Source: DATARH01 sp963705325 (lineage in GTDB: Bacteria > Pseudomonadota > Alphaproteobacteria > ATCC43930 > CGMCC-115725). From it: a DNA stretch of 64,000 nucleotides. The stretch lies in NCBI GenBank assembly GCA_963705325.1, contig OY970069.1, positions 4,092,001-4,156,000 of the forward strand. Direction: 5' to 3'. Below are positions 43,491 through 54,443 of the stretch, piece after piece. The position numbers and the translations under genes are program-made. Position 1 is the first letter of the stretch. Each line of letters opens with the position of its first letter. The notes under the pieces were generated by a model. The model was given only the letters and a program-made list of their open reading frames with translations, had not been told where the DNA came from and did not search any database.

Positions 43491-43982
43491 GTGCCCGGTA
43501 CCGCAGACGAGATTATCCCGCTGATCGAGCCGTCGCTCGACGCGATGGGCTATCGTCTGGTGCGGGTTGCCTTTCTCGGCGCTCGCCGCGCGACCTTGCA
43601 GATCATGGCCGAACGCCGCGACGAGGCGCCGATGACGGTTGACGACTGCAGCGAGATCAGCCGTTCGGTCTCCGCGATCCTCGATGTCGCAGACCCTATC
43701 GCCGGCGCCTATATGCTCGAGGTCAGTTCGCCGGGCATCGACCGACCGCTGACCCGGCCCGAGGATTACGACCGCTTCGCCGGGTTCGAGGCGAAGATCG
43801 AGTTGGCCCAGCCGGTCGAGGGGCGCAAGCGCTTCCGCGGCCGGCTACTGGGCCGAGCCGGCGACCAGGTGCGTCTCGTCGCCGAGACAAGCGAGGTCAC
43901 CTTGCCCTTCACCGCGATTACCAAGGCCAAACTGGTCATCACGCCTGATCTTCTTGCCGCCCACGCCACACCGCTTCACTGA
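43491..43982 (+). CDS. rimP: Ribosome maturation factor RimP
   Basis: Needed for assembly of the 30S subunit. The N-terminal domain has IIPLIEPSLDAMGYRLVRVAFLGARRATLQIMAER, the middle CSEISRSVSAILDVADPIAGAYMLEVSSPGIDRPLTRPEDY, and the C-terminal Sm-like domain follows. The SSPGIDRPL segment is diagnostic. GTG start at 43491 with AGGAAAA upstream. 163 residues. First gene of the operon rimP-nusA-ylxR-infB-rbfA-truB. Confidence 0.94.
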   Translation: MPGTADEIIPLIEPSLDAMGYRLVRVAFLGARRATLQIMAERRDEAPMTVDDCSEISRSVSAILDVADPIAGAYMLEVSSPGIDRPLTRPEDYDRFAGFEAKIELAQPVEGRKRFRGRLLGRAGDQVRLVAETSEVTLPFTAITKAKLVITPDLLAAHATPLH

Positions 43983-43996
43983 GGCTCCGGAAACCA

Positions 43997-45547
<1,551 letters not shown>

Positions 45548-45612
45548 CGGCGACGCCGGCTCTTGCTCACCTGGCCCGGGAGATCGCCACACAACCGCCA
45601 CAACGGCGCTGC

Positions 45613-46230
45613 ATGGTCACCGGAGAGACCGGCGATCGGGCGACGCTGCTGCGTTTTGTCGTCGGCCCGGGCGGTTCGATCGTCCCGGATATCGAGGCGC
45701 GGCTGCCCGGACGGGGTTTGTGGTTGCTGTCCCGCCGCGATATAGTGGAGCGGGCGGTTGCAAAGCGCGTGTTTGCGCGCGCGGCGAGGCGCCCGGTTGA
45801 GGTTCCGCACGAACTTGCGGATCGCGTCGAGGCCCTTCTGGTCCGGCGTTGTTGCGATACGCTCGGGCTGGCGCGGCGGGCGGGTTTGGCGGTCGTGGGG
45901 TTCGAGCGGGTGAGAGAGGCGGTGCGCCGCGGCGACGCGGCGCTGCTGTTATTGGCGCTGGACGGCGCCGAGGCCGGCCGCAAAAAGCTAGCCGGGGCGG
46001 CGCGGGAGATCGCGTCGGCGACGGTGCTGTCAGCGGACGAGCTGAGCGCGGCTTTCGCGCGTGAACGCGCGGTGTTTGTCGCCATTGGGCCAGGGCCGCT
46101 CAGCTCCCGATTGCTCGTCGACCTTCGGCGGCTCGCCGGGTTTCGAGCCGCGGCGGCGTTGACGGATGGGATGGAATTCGCTCCGGTCGAACCGGGGCCG
46201 CGGAATGGTGGTGCGAGAGAGCATGAGTGA
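45613..46230 (+). CDS. YlxR/DUF448 RNA-binding protein fused to an L7Ae-like domain
   Basis: The nusA-infB spacer protein. An N-terminal YlxR domain (RRCMVTGETGDRATLLRFVVGPGGSIVPDIEARLPGRGLWLL) is followed from about residue 80 by an L7Ae/L30e-like domain (LLVRRCCDTLGLARRAGLAVVGFERVREAVRRGDAALLLLALDGAEAGRKKL). The conserved YlxR Arg-Cys pair lies just before ATG 45613. So the true N-terminus is probably further upstream, though the frame offers only CTG 45571 and no ATG, GTG or TTG. A missed base near 45560-45600 could explain this. It overlaps infB. Confidence 0.82.
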   Translation: MVTGETGDRATLLRFVVGPGGSIVPDIEARLPGRGLWLLSRRDIVERAVAKRVFARAARRPVEVPHELADRVEALLVRRCCDTLGLARRAGLAVVGFERVREAVRRGDAALLLLALDGAEAGRKKLAGAAREIASATVLSADELSAAFARERAVFVAIGPGPLSSRLLVDLRRLAGFRAAAALTDGMEFAPVEPGPRNGGAREHE

Positions 46231-48859
46231 CGTAGACCAAGAACAGAAGCGGCCCTTGACCTTGCGGACCGGCGGTACGCTCGGCCTGAACCGGCCTCCC
46301 GAGCCCGGTCAGGTCAAGCAGCAGTTCTCGCATGGTCGCCAAAAGCTGGTCGCCGTCGAGGTCCGCAAGAAGCGGATTATCATGCCTGGTGCCGCCCCCG
46401 AGCCGGCCAAGGCGGAGACCGACGCCGCGCCCTCGGTGGCTCGCGCCCCGCTCACCATACCAGCGCCGGCCGCAGCGCCGGCGACACCCGCCGAGAGCGA
46501 GACGCCGCGCCGGGTCGTCTCGATTCCGCGCGCGCTGACCGCCGACGAGCGGGCGGGACGGCTGCGCGCCGTCCAGCACGCGCAGAAGGCGGATGTCGAA
46601 GCGCGGCATCGCGCCGCGCTCGCCGAAGCCGATCGCCGTCGCGAAGAAGCCGCGCGGGCCGTCGAGGAAGCCAGACGTCAGGCTGAGGAAGACGCGCGCC
46701 GGAAGACCGAGGAAGAAGAGGCGCGAAAACGCGCCTCGGAAGAGGCAAAGCAGCGCTCCGAGAGCGCGGAGGCGCAGCGCAAAGAAGAAGAATCGCGCCG
46801 CGAGGTCGCGGAACGCGCCGGCCAGGCAGCCGCCGCGAAGTTCGCGGCACTGGCCGCCGCCGGCAAAGCGGCGATGCCGGCTGAGGAAGAAGAAGAACCG
46901 GCGCCCACTCGCCACGGCCGGCCCGACGCCCGGCGCCCTGCGACGCCCGTGCGGCGCAACGAACCGAGGCGGCGCGACGGCAAGCTGACCGTCACCCGCG
47001 CGCTCTCCGACGACGAGGAGCGCACCCGCAGCTTCGCCTCGGTGCGCCGCGCCCGCGAGCGCGAGCGGATGCGGATGCACGGCGAGATCGAACAGACGAA
47101 GATTGTGCGAGAGGTTGTAATCCCCGAGACCATCACGGTCGCCGAGTTGGCCAATCGCATGGCCGAACGCGGTGCAGACGTGGTCAGGGCGCTGATGAAG
47201 ATGGGCGTTATGGCGACGGTCAATCAAGTGATCGACGCCGATACGGCCGAGTTGGTGGTGTCCGAGTTCGGCCACCGGTTACGGCGCGTCGCCGAATCCG
47301 ATGTCGAGATCGGCATGCGCGGCGAGGCCGATACCGAGGAGAGCCTGGAGCCGCGCGCTCCCGTCGTCACCGTGATGGGTCATGTCGACCACGGCAAGAC
47401 CTCGCTGCTCGATGCGCTGCGCGAGACAGACGTCGCGGCGGGTGAAGCAGGGGGAATTACCCAACATATCGGCGCCTATCGCGTGACGCTGAAGAGCGGC
47501 AAGCAGATCGCCTTTATCGACACGCCGGGCCACCAGGCTTTCACCGCCATGCGGGCGCGCGGCGCCAATGCGACCGACATCGTCGTGCTGGTCGTCGCCG
47601 CCGATGACGGGATCATGGAGCAGACCGTCGAGGCGATCCGCCACGCTAAGGCCGCCCAGGTGCCAATCATCGTCGCGATCAACAAGATCGACCGGCCCGA
47701 CGCCAAGCCCGAGCGCGTGCGTCAGGAGCTGCTGCAGCATGAGCTTGTCGTCGAAGAGCTCGGCGGCGACGTGCTCGATGTCGAGGTGTCGGCGACCAAA
47801 AAGACCAACCTCGACAAACTCGAGGAAGCGATCCTGTTGCAGGCCGAGCTGTTGGACCTCAAGGCCAATCCGAACCGCCCCGCCGAAGGCGTCGTCCTCG
47901 AAGCCCAAGTTGAGCGCGGCCGTGGCGCGATCGCCACCGTCTTGATCCAGCGTGGCACCGCGAGGGTCGGCGACATCTTCGTCGCCGGCGGCGTCTGGGG
48001 CCGGGTGCGGGCGCTGGTGGACGACCGCGGCCAGAATTTGCGTGAGGCCGGTCCGTCGACCCCGATCGAAGTCCTCGGGCTCAACAGCGCACCGATGGCC
48101 GGCGACGATTTCGTTGTCGTCGAAAGCGAAAGCCGCGCACGCGAGATCGCCGAATACCGTGATCGCCTCCGCCGCGAAAAGGCGGCTGCTGCGACCGGGC
48201 GTGGCACGCTCGAGGACATGTTCTCGCAGATCACCGCCGGTTCCGCCAAAGAGTTGCCGATCGTCATCAAGGGCGATGTCCAAGGCTCGGTCGAGGCGAT
48301 TACCGGCTCGCTGGAGAAGCTCTCCACCGACGAGGTGGCGATGCGCGTTCTCCATTCCGGCGTGGGTGGGATCAACGAAAGCGACGTAATCCTCGCCAAG
48401 GCGACTGGTGCGGTCATCGTCGGGTTCAACGTCCGCGCCAACCCGGCGGCGCGCGACCTGGCGCGGCGCGACGGCGTCGAGATCCGCTACTACGCGATCA
48501 TCTACGACGTCATCGACGACATGAAGGCCGCGCTGTCGGGGATGCTCTCGCCGACCCTGCGCGAGCGCTTCCTCGGCAACGCCGCGATCCGCGAGGTTTT
48601 CAACATCACCCGCGTCGGCAAGGTCGCCGGCTGCATGGTGACCGACGGCACGGTCCGTCGCGGTGCCAAGGTGCGGCTGTTGCGCGACAATATCGTCATC
48701 CACGAGGGTAGCTTGAAGACCCTGAAGCGCTTCAAGGACGAGGTTCGCGAGGTCCGCGAGGGCTACGAGTGCGGGATGGCCTTCGAGAATTACGAGAACA
48801 TTCAGGTCGGCGACACGATCGAGTGCTTCGACATCGAGGAAGTCGCCCGCGCGCTGTAG
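46223..48859 (+). CDS. infB: Translation initiation factor IF-2
   Basis: GTPase that places fMet-tRNA on the 30S subunit. A short N-terminal motif (KRPLTLRTGGTLGLNRPPEPGQVKQQFSHGR) is followed by a highly charged Ala/Glu/Arg-rich region (residues 110-250). The IF2_N domain comes next (VREVVIPETITVAELANRMAERGADVVRALMKMG) and then G1 GHVDHGKTSLLD, DTPGHQAF and NKIDRP. Domains II-IV follow, ending DTIECFDIEEVARAL. ATG 46223 starts MSDVDQEQKRP; an ATG at 46205 is also possible. 878 residues, normal for Alphaproteobacteria. It overlaps the upstream gene by eight bases. Confidence 0.96.
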   Translation: MSDVDQEQKRPLTLRTGGTLGLNRPPEPGQVKQQFSHGRQKLVAVEVRKKRIIMPGAAPEPAKAETDAAPSVARAPLTIPAPAAAPATPAESETPRRVVSIPRALTADERAGRLRAVQHAQKADVEARHRAALAEADRRREEAARAVEEARRQAEEDARRKTEEEEARKRASEEAKQRSESAEAQRKEEESRREVAERAGQAAAAKFAALAAAGKAAMPAEEEEEPAPTRHGRPDARRPATPVRRNEPRRRDGKLTVTRALSDDEERTRSFASVRRARERERMRMHGEIEQTKIVREVVIPETITVAELANRMAERGADVVRALMKMGVMATVNQVIDADTAELVVSEFGHRLRRVAESDVEIGMRGEADTEESLEPRAPVVTVMGHVDHGKTSLLDALRETDVAAGEAGGITQHIGAYRVTLKSGKQIAFIDTPGHQAFTAMRARGANATDIVVLVVAADDGIMEQTVEAIRHAKAAQVPIIVAINKIDRPDAKPERVRQELLQHELVVEELGGDVLDVEVSATKKTNLDKLEEAILLQAELLDLKANPNRPAEGVVLEAQVERGRGAIATVLIQRGTARVGDIFVAGGVWGRVRALVDDRGQNLREAGPSTPIEVLGLNSAPMAGDDFVVVESESRAREIAEYRDRLRREKAAAATGRGTLEDMFSQITAGSAKELPIVIKGDVQGSVEAITGSLEKLSTDEVAMRVLHSGVGGINESDVILAKATGAVIVGFNVRANPAARDLARRDGVEIRYYAIIYDVIDDMKAALSGMLSPTLRERFLGNAAIREVFNITRVGKVAGCMVTDGTVRRGAKVRLLRDNIVIHEGSLKTLKRFKDEVREVREGYECGMAFENYENIQVGDTIECFDIEEVARAL

Positions 48860-48869
48860 CCGGTAGAGA

Positions 48870-49129
48870 ATGCCGACGATCAGCGCCTTTCGCGGCATTC
48901 TCATTCGCATGTACTACGACGATCATTCTCCTCCGCACTTCCACGCCCTATATCAGGGCCATGAGGTGAAGATGGCGATCGAGACGTCAGAAATTCTTGT
49001 TGGCGAATTACCACCGCAGGCGATGAGGTAGTGCTGAGCTGGGCTGAGGCACGGCGGCCGGAGTTGCGGGGAAATTGGGATCGCGCCGAGCGTCACGCGC
49101 GGCTCCTCGACATCGCGCCGCTGGAGTGA
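48870..49129 (+). pseudogene. DUF4160 protein, frameshifted
   Basis: MPTISAFRGILIRMYYDDHSPPHFHALYQGHEVKMAI is the DUF4160 hallmark, with the conserved HSPPHFH. The frame stops after 53 codons (PPQAMR). The rest of the domain, VVLSWAEARRPELRGNWDRAERHARLLDI, continues in the next frame to a stop at 49129. One missing G in the GG at 49027-49028 would give an uninterrupted 86-residue protein of family length. DUF4160 proteins usually pair with DUF2442 proteins, as here. They resemble toxin-antitoxin modules but have no settled function. It begins 10 bases after infB, so it rides on that transcript. Confidence 0.75.
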
Positions 49130-49135
49130 CTGCCG

Positions 49136-49597
49136 ATGCTAAATCGCGTCGTACAAGTAAAACCGCTGGACCATTACCGGCTGCGCGTTGAGTTCGATGA
49201 CGGTGTGTACGGGACAATAGATCTTTCGGACCGTCTGTTCGGAGAAATGTTCGAGCCGCTGCAGGACGAAGCGATGTTCCGCCAAGTGTCGATCGATCCT
49301 CACGGAGTCCTCTGCTGGCCGAATGGAGCGGACCTGGCCCCGGATGCCATCCATCAGCGCCTAATAAGCCACCGCTTTCCGTCCCTTGCCGATCCCCGGC
49401 GGCGGGCCGCGAGTTCGGCTATCTCAAGCCGCGACGATTGCGTAGAACAGTTGCTACAGGCGCTCGCCGACATCGATCACAACGACATTCACCAGGTGGC
49501 CGAGCGTCTGGCTCGGGTGCAAGAATGGATCACCCGCGAGACAGATCGCGCCGCTAACGAACCAGCATTGAGCAAAACACAAAGAGCGGCCAGTTAG
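49136..49597 (+). CDS. DUF2442 domain protein
   Basis: Residues 1-80 match DUF2442: KPLDHYRLRVEFDDGVYGTIDLSDRLFGEMFEPLQDEAMFRQVSIDPHGVLCWPNGADLAPDAIHQRL. A further 70 residues, charged and helical (CVEQLLQALADIDHNDIHQVAERLARVQEWITRETDRA), extend it beyond the usual end of this family. The ATG lies six bases after the DUF4160 stop, so the two are one unit. With DUF4160 it interrupts the normally close infB-rbfA link. Codon use is slightly less GC-biased than its neighbours. rbfA starts five bases later. Confidence 0.8.
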   Translation: MLNRVVQVKPLDHYRLRVEFDDGVYGTIDLSDRLFGEMFEPLQDEAMFRQVSIDPHGVLCWPNGADLAPDAIHQRLISHRFPSLADPRRRAASSAISSRDDCVEQLLQALADIDHNDIHQVAERLARVQEWITRETDRAANEPALSKTQRAAS

Positions 49598-49602
49598 TCG
49601 GA

Positions 49603-50010
49603 ATGGCACGAAGTAAGGAGGATCGGCGCTCCGAACCGAGCCAGCGGCAGCTGCGCGTCGGCGAGGAACTGCGCCACGCGCTGGCCCAGCTGCTGCGGCC
49701 AGGCGAGCTGCGCGACCCCGATCTCTACGACGCCAATGTCACCGTGACCGAGGTACAGGTCAGCCCTGACCTGCGCAACGCCACGGCTTTTGTCATGCCG
49801 CTGGGCGGCGCGAATGCCGCCGACATCATTTCGGCGCTGCGGCGGAGCGCGCCGTTCCTCAAGGGCCGGGTCGCCCGCACGGTGCAGTTGCGGCTTGTGC
49901 CGAATTTGAACTTCGCGCTCGACAGCGCTTTCGACAACGCCGAGCGGATCGCCACGGTGCTGCACAGCGAGGCGGTGGAGCGCGACTTGCGCGACCAGAA
50001 TGAGAACTGA
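49603..50010 (+). CDS. rbfA: 30S ribosome-binding factor A
   Basis: KH-fold protein for late 30S maturation and cold adaptation. SQRQLRVGEELRHALAQLLRPGELRDPDLYDANVTVTEVQVSPDLRNATAFVMPLGG carries the conserved RVGEELRH start and the VTEVQVSPDLRNA core. LRRSAPFLKGRVARTVQLRLVPNLNFALDSAFDNAERI completes it. 135 residues. It overlaps truB by 11 bases, as is usual in this operon. Confidence 0.94.
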   Translation: MARSKEDRRSEPSQRQLRVGEELRHALAQLLRPGELRDPDLYDANVTVTEVQVSPDLRNATAFVMPLGGANAADIISALRRSAPFLKGRVARTVQLRLVPNLNFALDSAFDNAERIATVLHSEAVERDLRDQNEN

Positions 50011-50911
50011 GCGCTGCCCCAGCGGCTGGCTCGTCATCGACAAGCCGGCCGGGGTAACGTCGAGCAAGGTCGTTGTGCGGCTACGCCATGCCATTGGCAC
50101 GAAGGTGGGGCATGCGGGCACACTCGACCCGCTCGCGACGGGCATCCTGCCCATCGCGCTCGGCGAAGCGACCAAAACCGTGGCTTTCGTCTCGAAGGCG
50201 ACCAAGCGCTACCGGTTTCGCGTGCGCTGGGGCGTCGCCACCGACACCGACGATGCCGAGGGCGAGCTCGTCGCCGAAAGCGCGGCGCGCCCCGACGAGG
50301 CGGCCATTTGCGGTGCGCTGCCCCGGTTCACCGGACGGCTTTTGCAGCGGCCACCGGCCTATTCGGCGATCAAAGTCGCCGGCCGCCGCGCCTATGCGCT
50401 GGCCCGTGCCGGCAAGGCGCCGCGCCTCGTCGAGCGGCGTGTCGAGATCACCGAGTTCGACCTCACCTCCCTCCCGGACCGCGACCACGCCGATTTCGAG
50501 GCGATCGTCGGCGAAGGAACCTATATCCGCTCGCTCGCCCGCGACCTGGCCGAGGCGCTGGGAACGCACGGCCATATCGTCATGCTGCGCCGTCTTTCGG
50601 TCGGCCGCTTCACCGAAGCCCAAGCAATTTCGCTGGATTTGGCGACTACCCTTGGGCATAGTCTCCCCGCTTCCGGGCATCTACTGCCGATCGAGGCAGC
50701 GCTGGACGACATCCCGGCACTGGCATTGACGGCAGACGAGGCCGCCCGACTTCGCCATGGCCAGCCAATCGTGCTGACCCAGCGCGAAGGCGTCTGCCTC
50801 GACCGGTTTGATGACGGCACGATCGTCGGCGCGCGGCACGATCAGCTTTTGATCGGACTGGCGCGCATCGAAAACGGGCGTCTGCGGCCGGTGCGGATCA
50901 TCAATTGCTGA
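50000..50911 (+). CDS. truB: tRNA pseudouridine-55 synthase
   Basis: Forms pseudouridine at U55 in the tRNA T-loop. GWLVIDKPAGVTSSKVV near the start and the catalytic Asp in VGHAGTLDPLATGILPIALGEATK near residue 41 are unmistakable. RYRFRVRWGVATDTDDAEGE, PPAYSAIKVAGRRAYALAR and GTYIRSLARDLAEALG follow. 303 residues. It starts at ATG 50000 within rbfA. rpsO begins 13 bases later. Confidence 0.96.
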   Translation: MRTERCPSGWLVIDKPAGVTSSKVVVRLRHAIGTKVGHAGTLDPLATGILPIALGEATKTVAFVSKATKRYRFRVRWGVATDTDDAEGELVAESAARPDEAAICGALPRFTGRLLQRPPAYSAIKVAGRRAYALARAGKAPRLVERRVEITEFDLTSLPDRDHADFEAIVGEGTYIRSLARDLAEALGTHGHIVMLRRLSVGRFTEAQAISLDLATTLGHSLPASGHLLPIEAALDDIPALALTADEAARLRHGQPIVLTQREGVCLDRFDDGTIVGARHDQLLIGLARIENGRLRPVRIINC

Positions 50912-50924
50912 AGAAAGGGCCACG

Positions 50925-51194
50925 ATGTCGATAACCGCGGAGCGCAAACAGACGCTCATCGGCGAATACGCCGTTAAATCGGGTGATACCGGCTCGCCCG
51001 AAGTCCAGGTCGCGATCTTGTCCGAGCGGATTCGCAACCTGACCGACCACCTTGGGACGCATAAGAAGGACTTTCACTCGCGGCGCGGGCTGTTGGTCAT
51101 GGTCGGCCAGCGGCGGCGTCTGCTGGACTATCTCAAGCGTTCGGACGCAACACGATACGAGACGCTGATCGGGCGCCTCGGGCTGCGGCGCTGA
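50925..51194 (+). CDS. rpsO: 30S ribosomal protein S15
   Basis: Binds the central domain of 16S rRNA. MSITAERKQTLIGEYAVKSGDTGSPEVQVAILSERIRNLTDHLGTHKKDFHSRRGLLVMVGQRRRLLDYLKR is S15 throughout. 89 residues, full length. GAAAGGGCC provides the SD. The order truB-rpsO-pnp is conserved widely. Confidence 0.97.
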   Translation: MSITAERKQTLIGEYAVKSGDTGSPEVQVAILSERIRNLTDHLGTHKKDFHSRRGLLVMVGQRRRLLDYLKRSDATRYETLIGRLGLRR

Positions 51195-51231
51195 CCTGTT
51201 GCGAAGGCCGTACCCGTCACCCGATAATGAT

Positions 51232-51354
51232 GCCGCCCGCGCTGGGCGGCGCCAATCGGCGGTTCGTGAGCTATACAACCCTAAGGACGCGGCCGGAGAG
51301 CCGCACAAGAAACGCTGGCAGCACGCCGGGGAATCCGCCCCGGCGAGCGCTGCC
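51232..51354 (+). promoter_or_regulatory. Structured rpsO-pnp leader with two GC-rich hairpins
   Basis: The 187-base spacer before pnp contains two perfect stems. GCCGCCC (51232-51238) pairs with GGGCGGC (51244-51250). GCCGGGG (51325-51331) pairs with CCCCGGC (51338-51344), nested in GGCAGC/GCTGCC (51317-51322, 51349-51354). Neither has a T tract, so they are not terminators. In other bacteria PNPase controls its own mRNA after RNase III cuts a leader hairpin; the second stem, 28 bases before the ATG, is placed for such a role. This is inference by analogy. Confidence 0.5.
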
Positions 51355-51381
51355 GCCTATGTTCGCAAAGGATGAACGATA

Positions 51382-53536
<2,155 letters not shown>

Positions 53537-53567
53537 CACTGCCGGCGCCGATCGTTACCTTTTACCT

Positions 53568-53652
53568 CCCCCGGGCTTGACCCGGGGGTCTACGTCTTCG
53601 CGCAAAAAGCGACGAACGCCAAAAGACGTGGAGGGCCGGATCAAGTCCGCCC
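53568..53652. repeat. REP-like palindromic element after pnp
   Basis: An imperfect inverted repeat about 85 bases long. The left arm begins with CCCCCGGG-cttga-CCCGGGGG (53568-53588), itself a perfect eight-pair hairpin. It reaches ACGTCTT (53592-53598). The right arm runs from AAGACGT (53623-53629) to CAAGTCCGCCC. Read in reverse complement, the right arm resembles the left (GGACTTGATCCGG against GGGCTTGACCCGG). Such GGGCTTGACCCGG-type palindromes are common intergenic repeats in Alphaproteobacteria. It may also help end the pnp transcript. Confidence 0.55.
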
Positions 53653-54443
53653 AAGGGCAACCCGAGAGAGCTCACAAACTGAACCTTCCGCCTGTCATCG
53701 GCCATCGCGGCGCGGCGGCGCACGCGCCGGAGAACACACTCGCCGGCTTCCGTGTCGCCAAGTCGCTTGGCTGCGCCTGGGTCGAATTCGACGTGCGGCT
53801 GACCGGCGATGGCGCGCCCGTCGTCTGCCACGACGATGAGTTGAGGCGGACCACTAACGCGCAGGGCACGATCTCGTCCCTGCCCCTTGCGGCGGTCCGC
53901 GAGGCCGATGCGGGAGGCTGGTTCAATGGGCGTTTCGCCGGCGAGCACGTGCCGACGCTCGATGAAACCCTCAGGCTGTGCGGCGAACTGGGGCTCGGTG
54001 CCAACATTGAGATCAAGGCCGAGCGCGGCCGCGGCGCGGCCACGACGGCAGCGCTTGCCGCCACTCTCGATCCATTCGGCGCCGGTTTGCCGTCTCTCCT
54101 GATCTCTAGCTTCCTTGAAGACGCGGTCGCCGAGGCCGCAAAGCAGATGCCGGCAATCCCGCGCGCCATGCTGTTCCGGAAGGTGCCGCGAAATTGGGCC
54201 GAGATCGGCAGGGCGCTTGGCTGTACAACCGTCAATGCCGATCAACGCTATCTCACGGCTAGCCTTGTCGCCGAAATCGGTGCAGCCGGCTATCCGGTGC
54301 TCGCCTACACCGTGAACGACGTTGCACAGGCTCGACGCCTCTTTAGCTGGGGTGTCACTTCCGTTTTCTCCGATGTACCCGATATAATACTTGCCGCGGC
54401 AATGCCTGTGAGGGGCCGCGCGCGGCGGGGAGCAACAGCTTGA
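53628..54443 (+). CDS. Glycerophosphodiester phosphodiesterase
   Basis: Hydrolyses glycerophosphodiesters to glycerol-3-phosphate and an alcohol. VIGHRGAAAHAPENTLAGFRVAKSLGCAWVEFDVRLTGDGAPVVCHDD contains the catalytic HRG, the PEN and the Glu-Asp metal ligands, as well as the second catalytic His. ANIEIKAERG and YTVNDVAQARRLFSWGVTSVFSDVPDII complete the TIM barrel. No signal peptide: cytoplasmic. The start is unclear. A TTG at 53577 lies in the loop of the REP hairpin and is unlikely; GTG 53628 lies in its right arm; CTG 53679 with GAGAGAG upstream would give a protein starting right at the conserved domain. Confidence 0.88.
   Translation: MEGRIKSAQGQPERAHKLNLPPVIGHRGAAAHAPENTLAGFRVAKSLGCAWVEFDVRLTGDGAPVVCHDDELRRTTNAQGTISSLPLAAVREADAGGWFNGRFAGEHVPTLDETLRLCGELGLGANIEIKAERGRGAATTAALAATLDPFGAGLPSLLISSFLEDAVAEAAKQMPAIPRAMLFRKVPRNWAEIGRALGCTTVNADQRYLTASLVAEIGAAGYPVLAYTVNDVAQARRLFSWGVTSVFSDVPDIILAAAMPVRGRARRGATA

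Noticed and set aside
47279..48910. Open frame of about 540 codons opposite infB
   Set aside because: Shadow of infB on the complementary strand with no ribosome binding site or recognisable domain.
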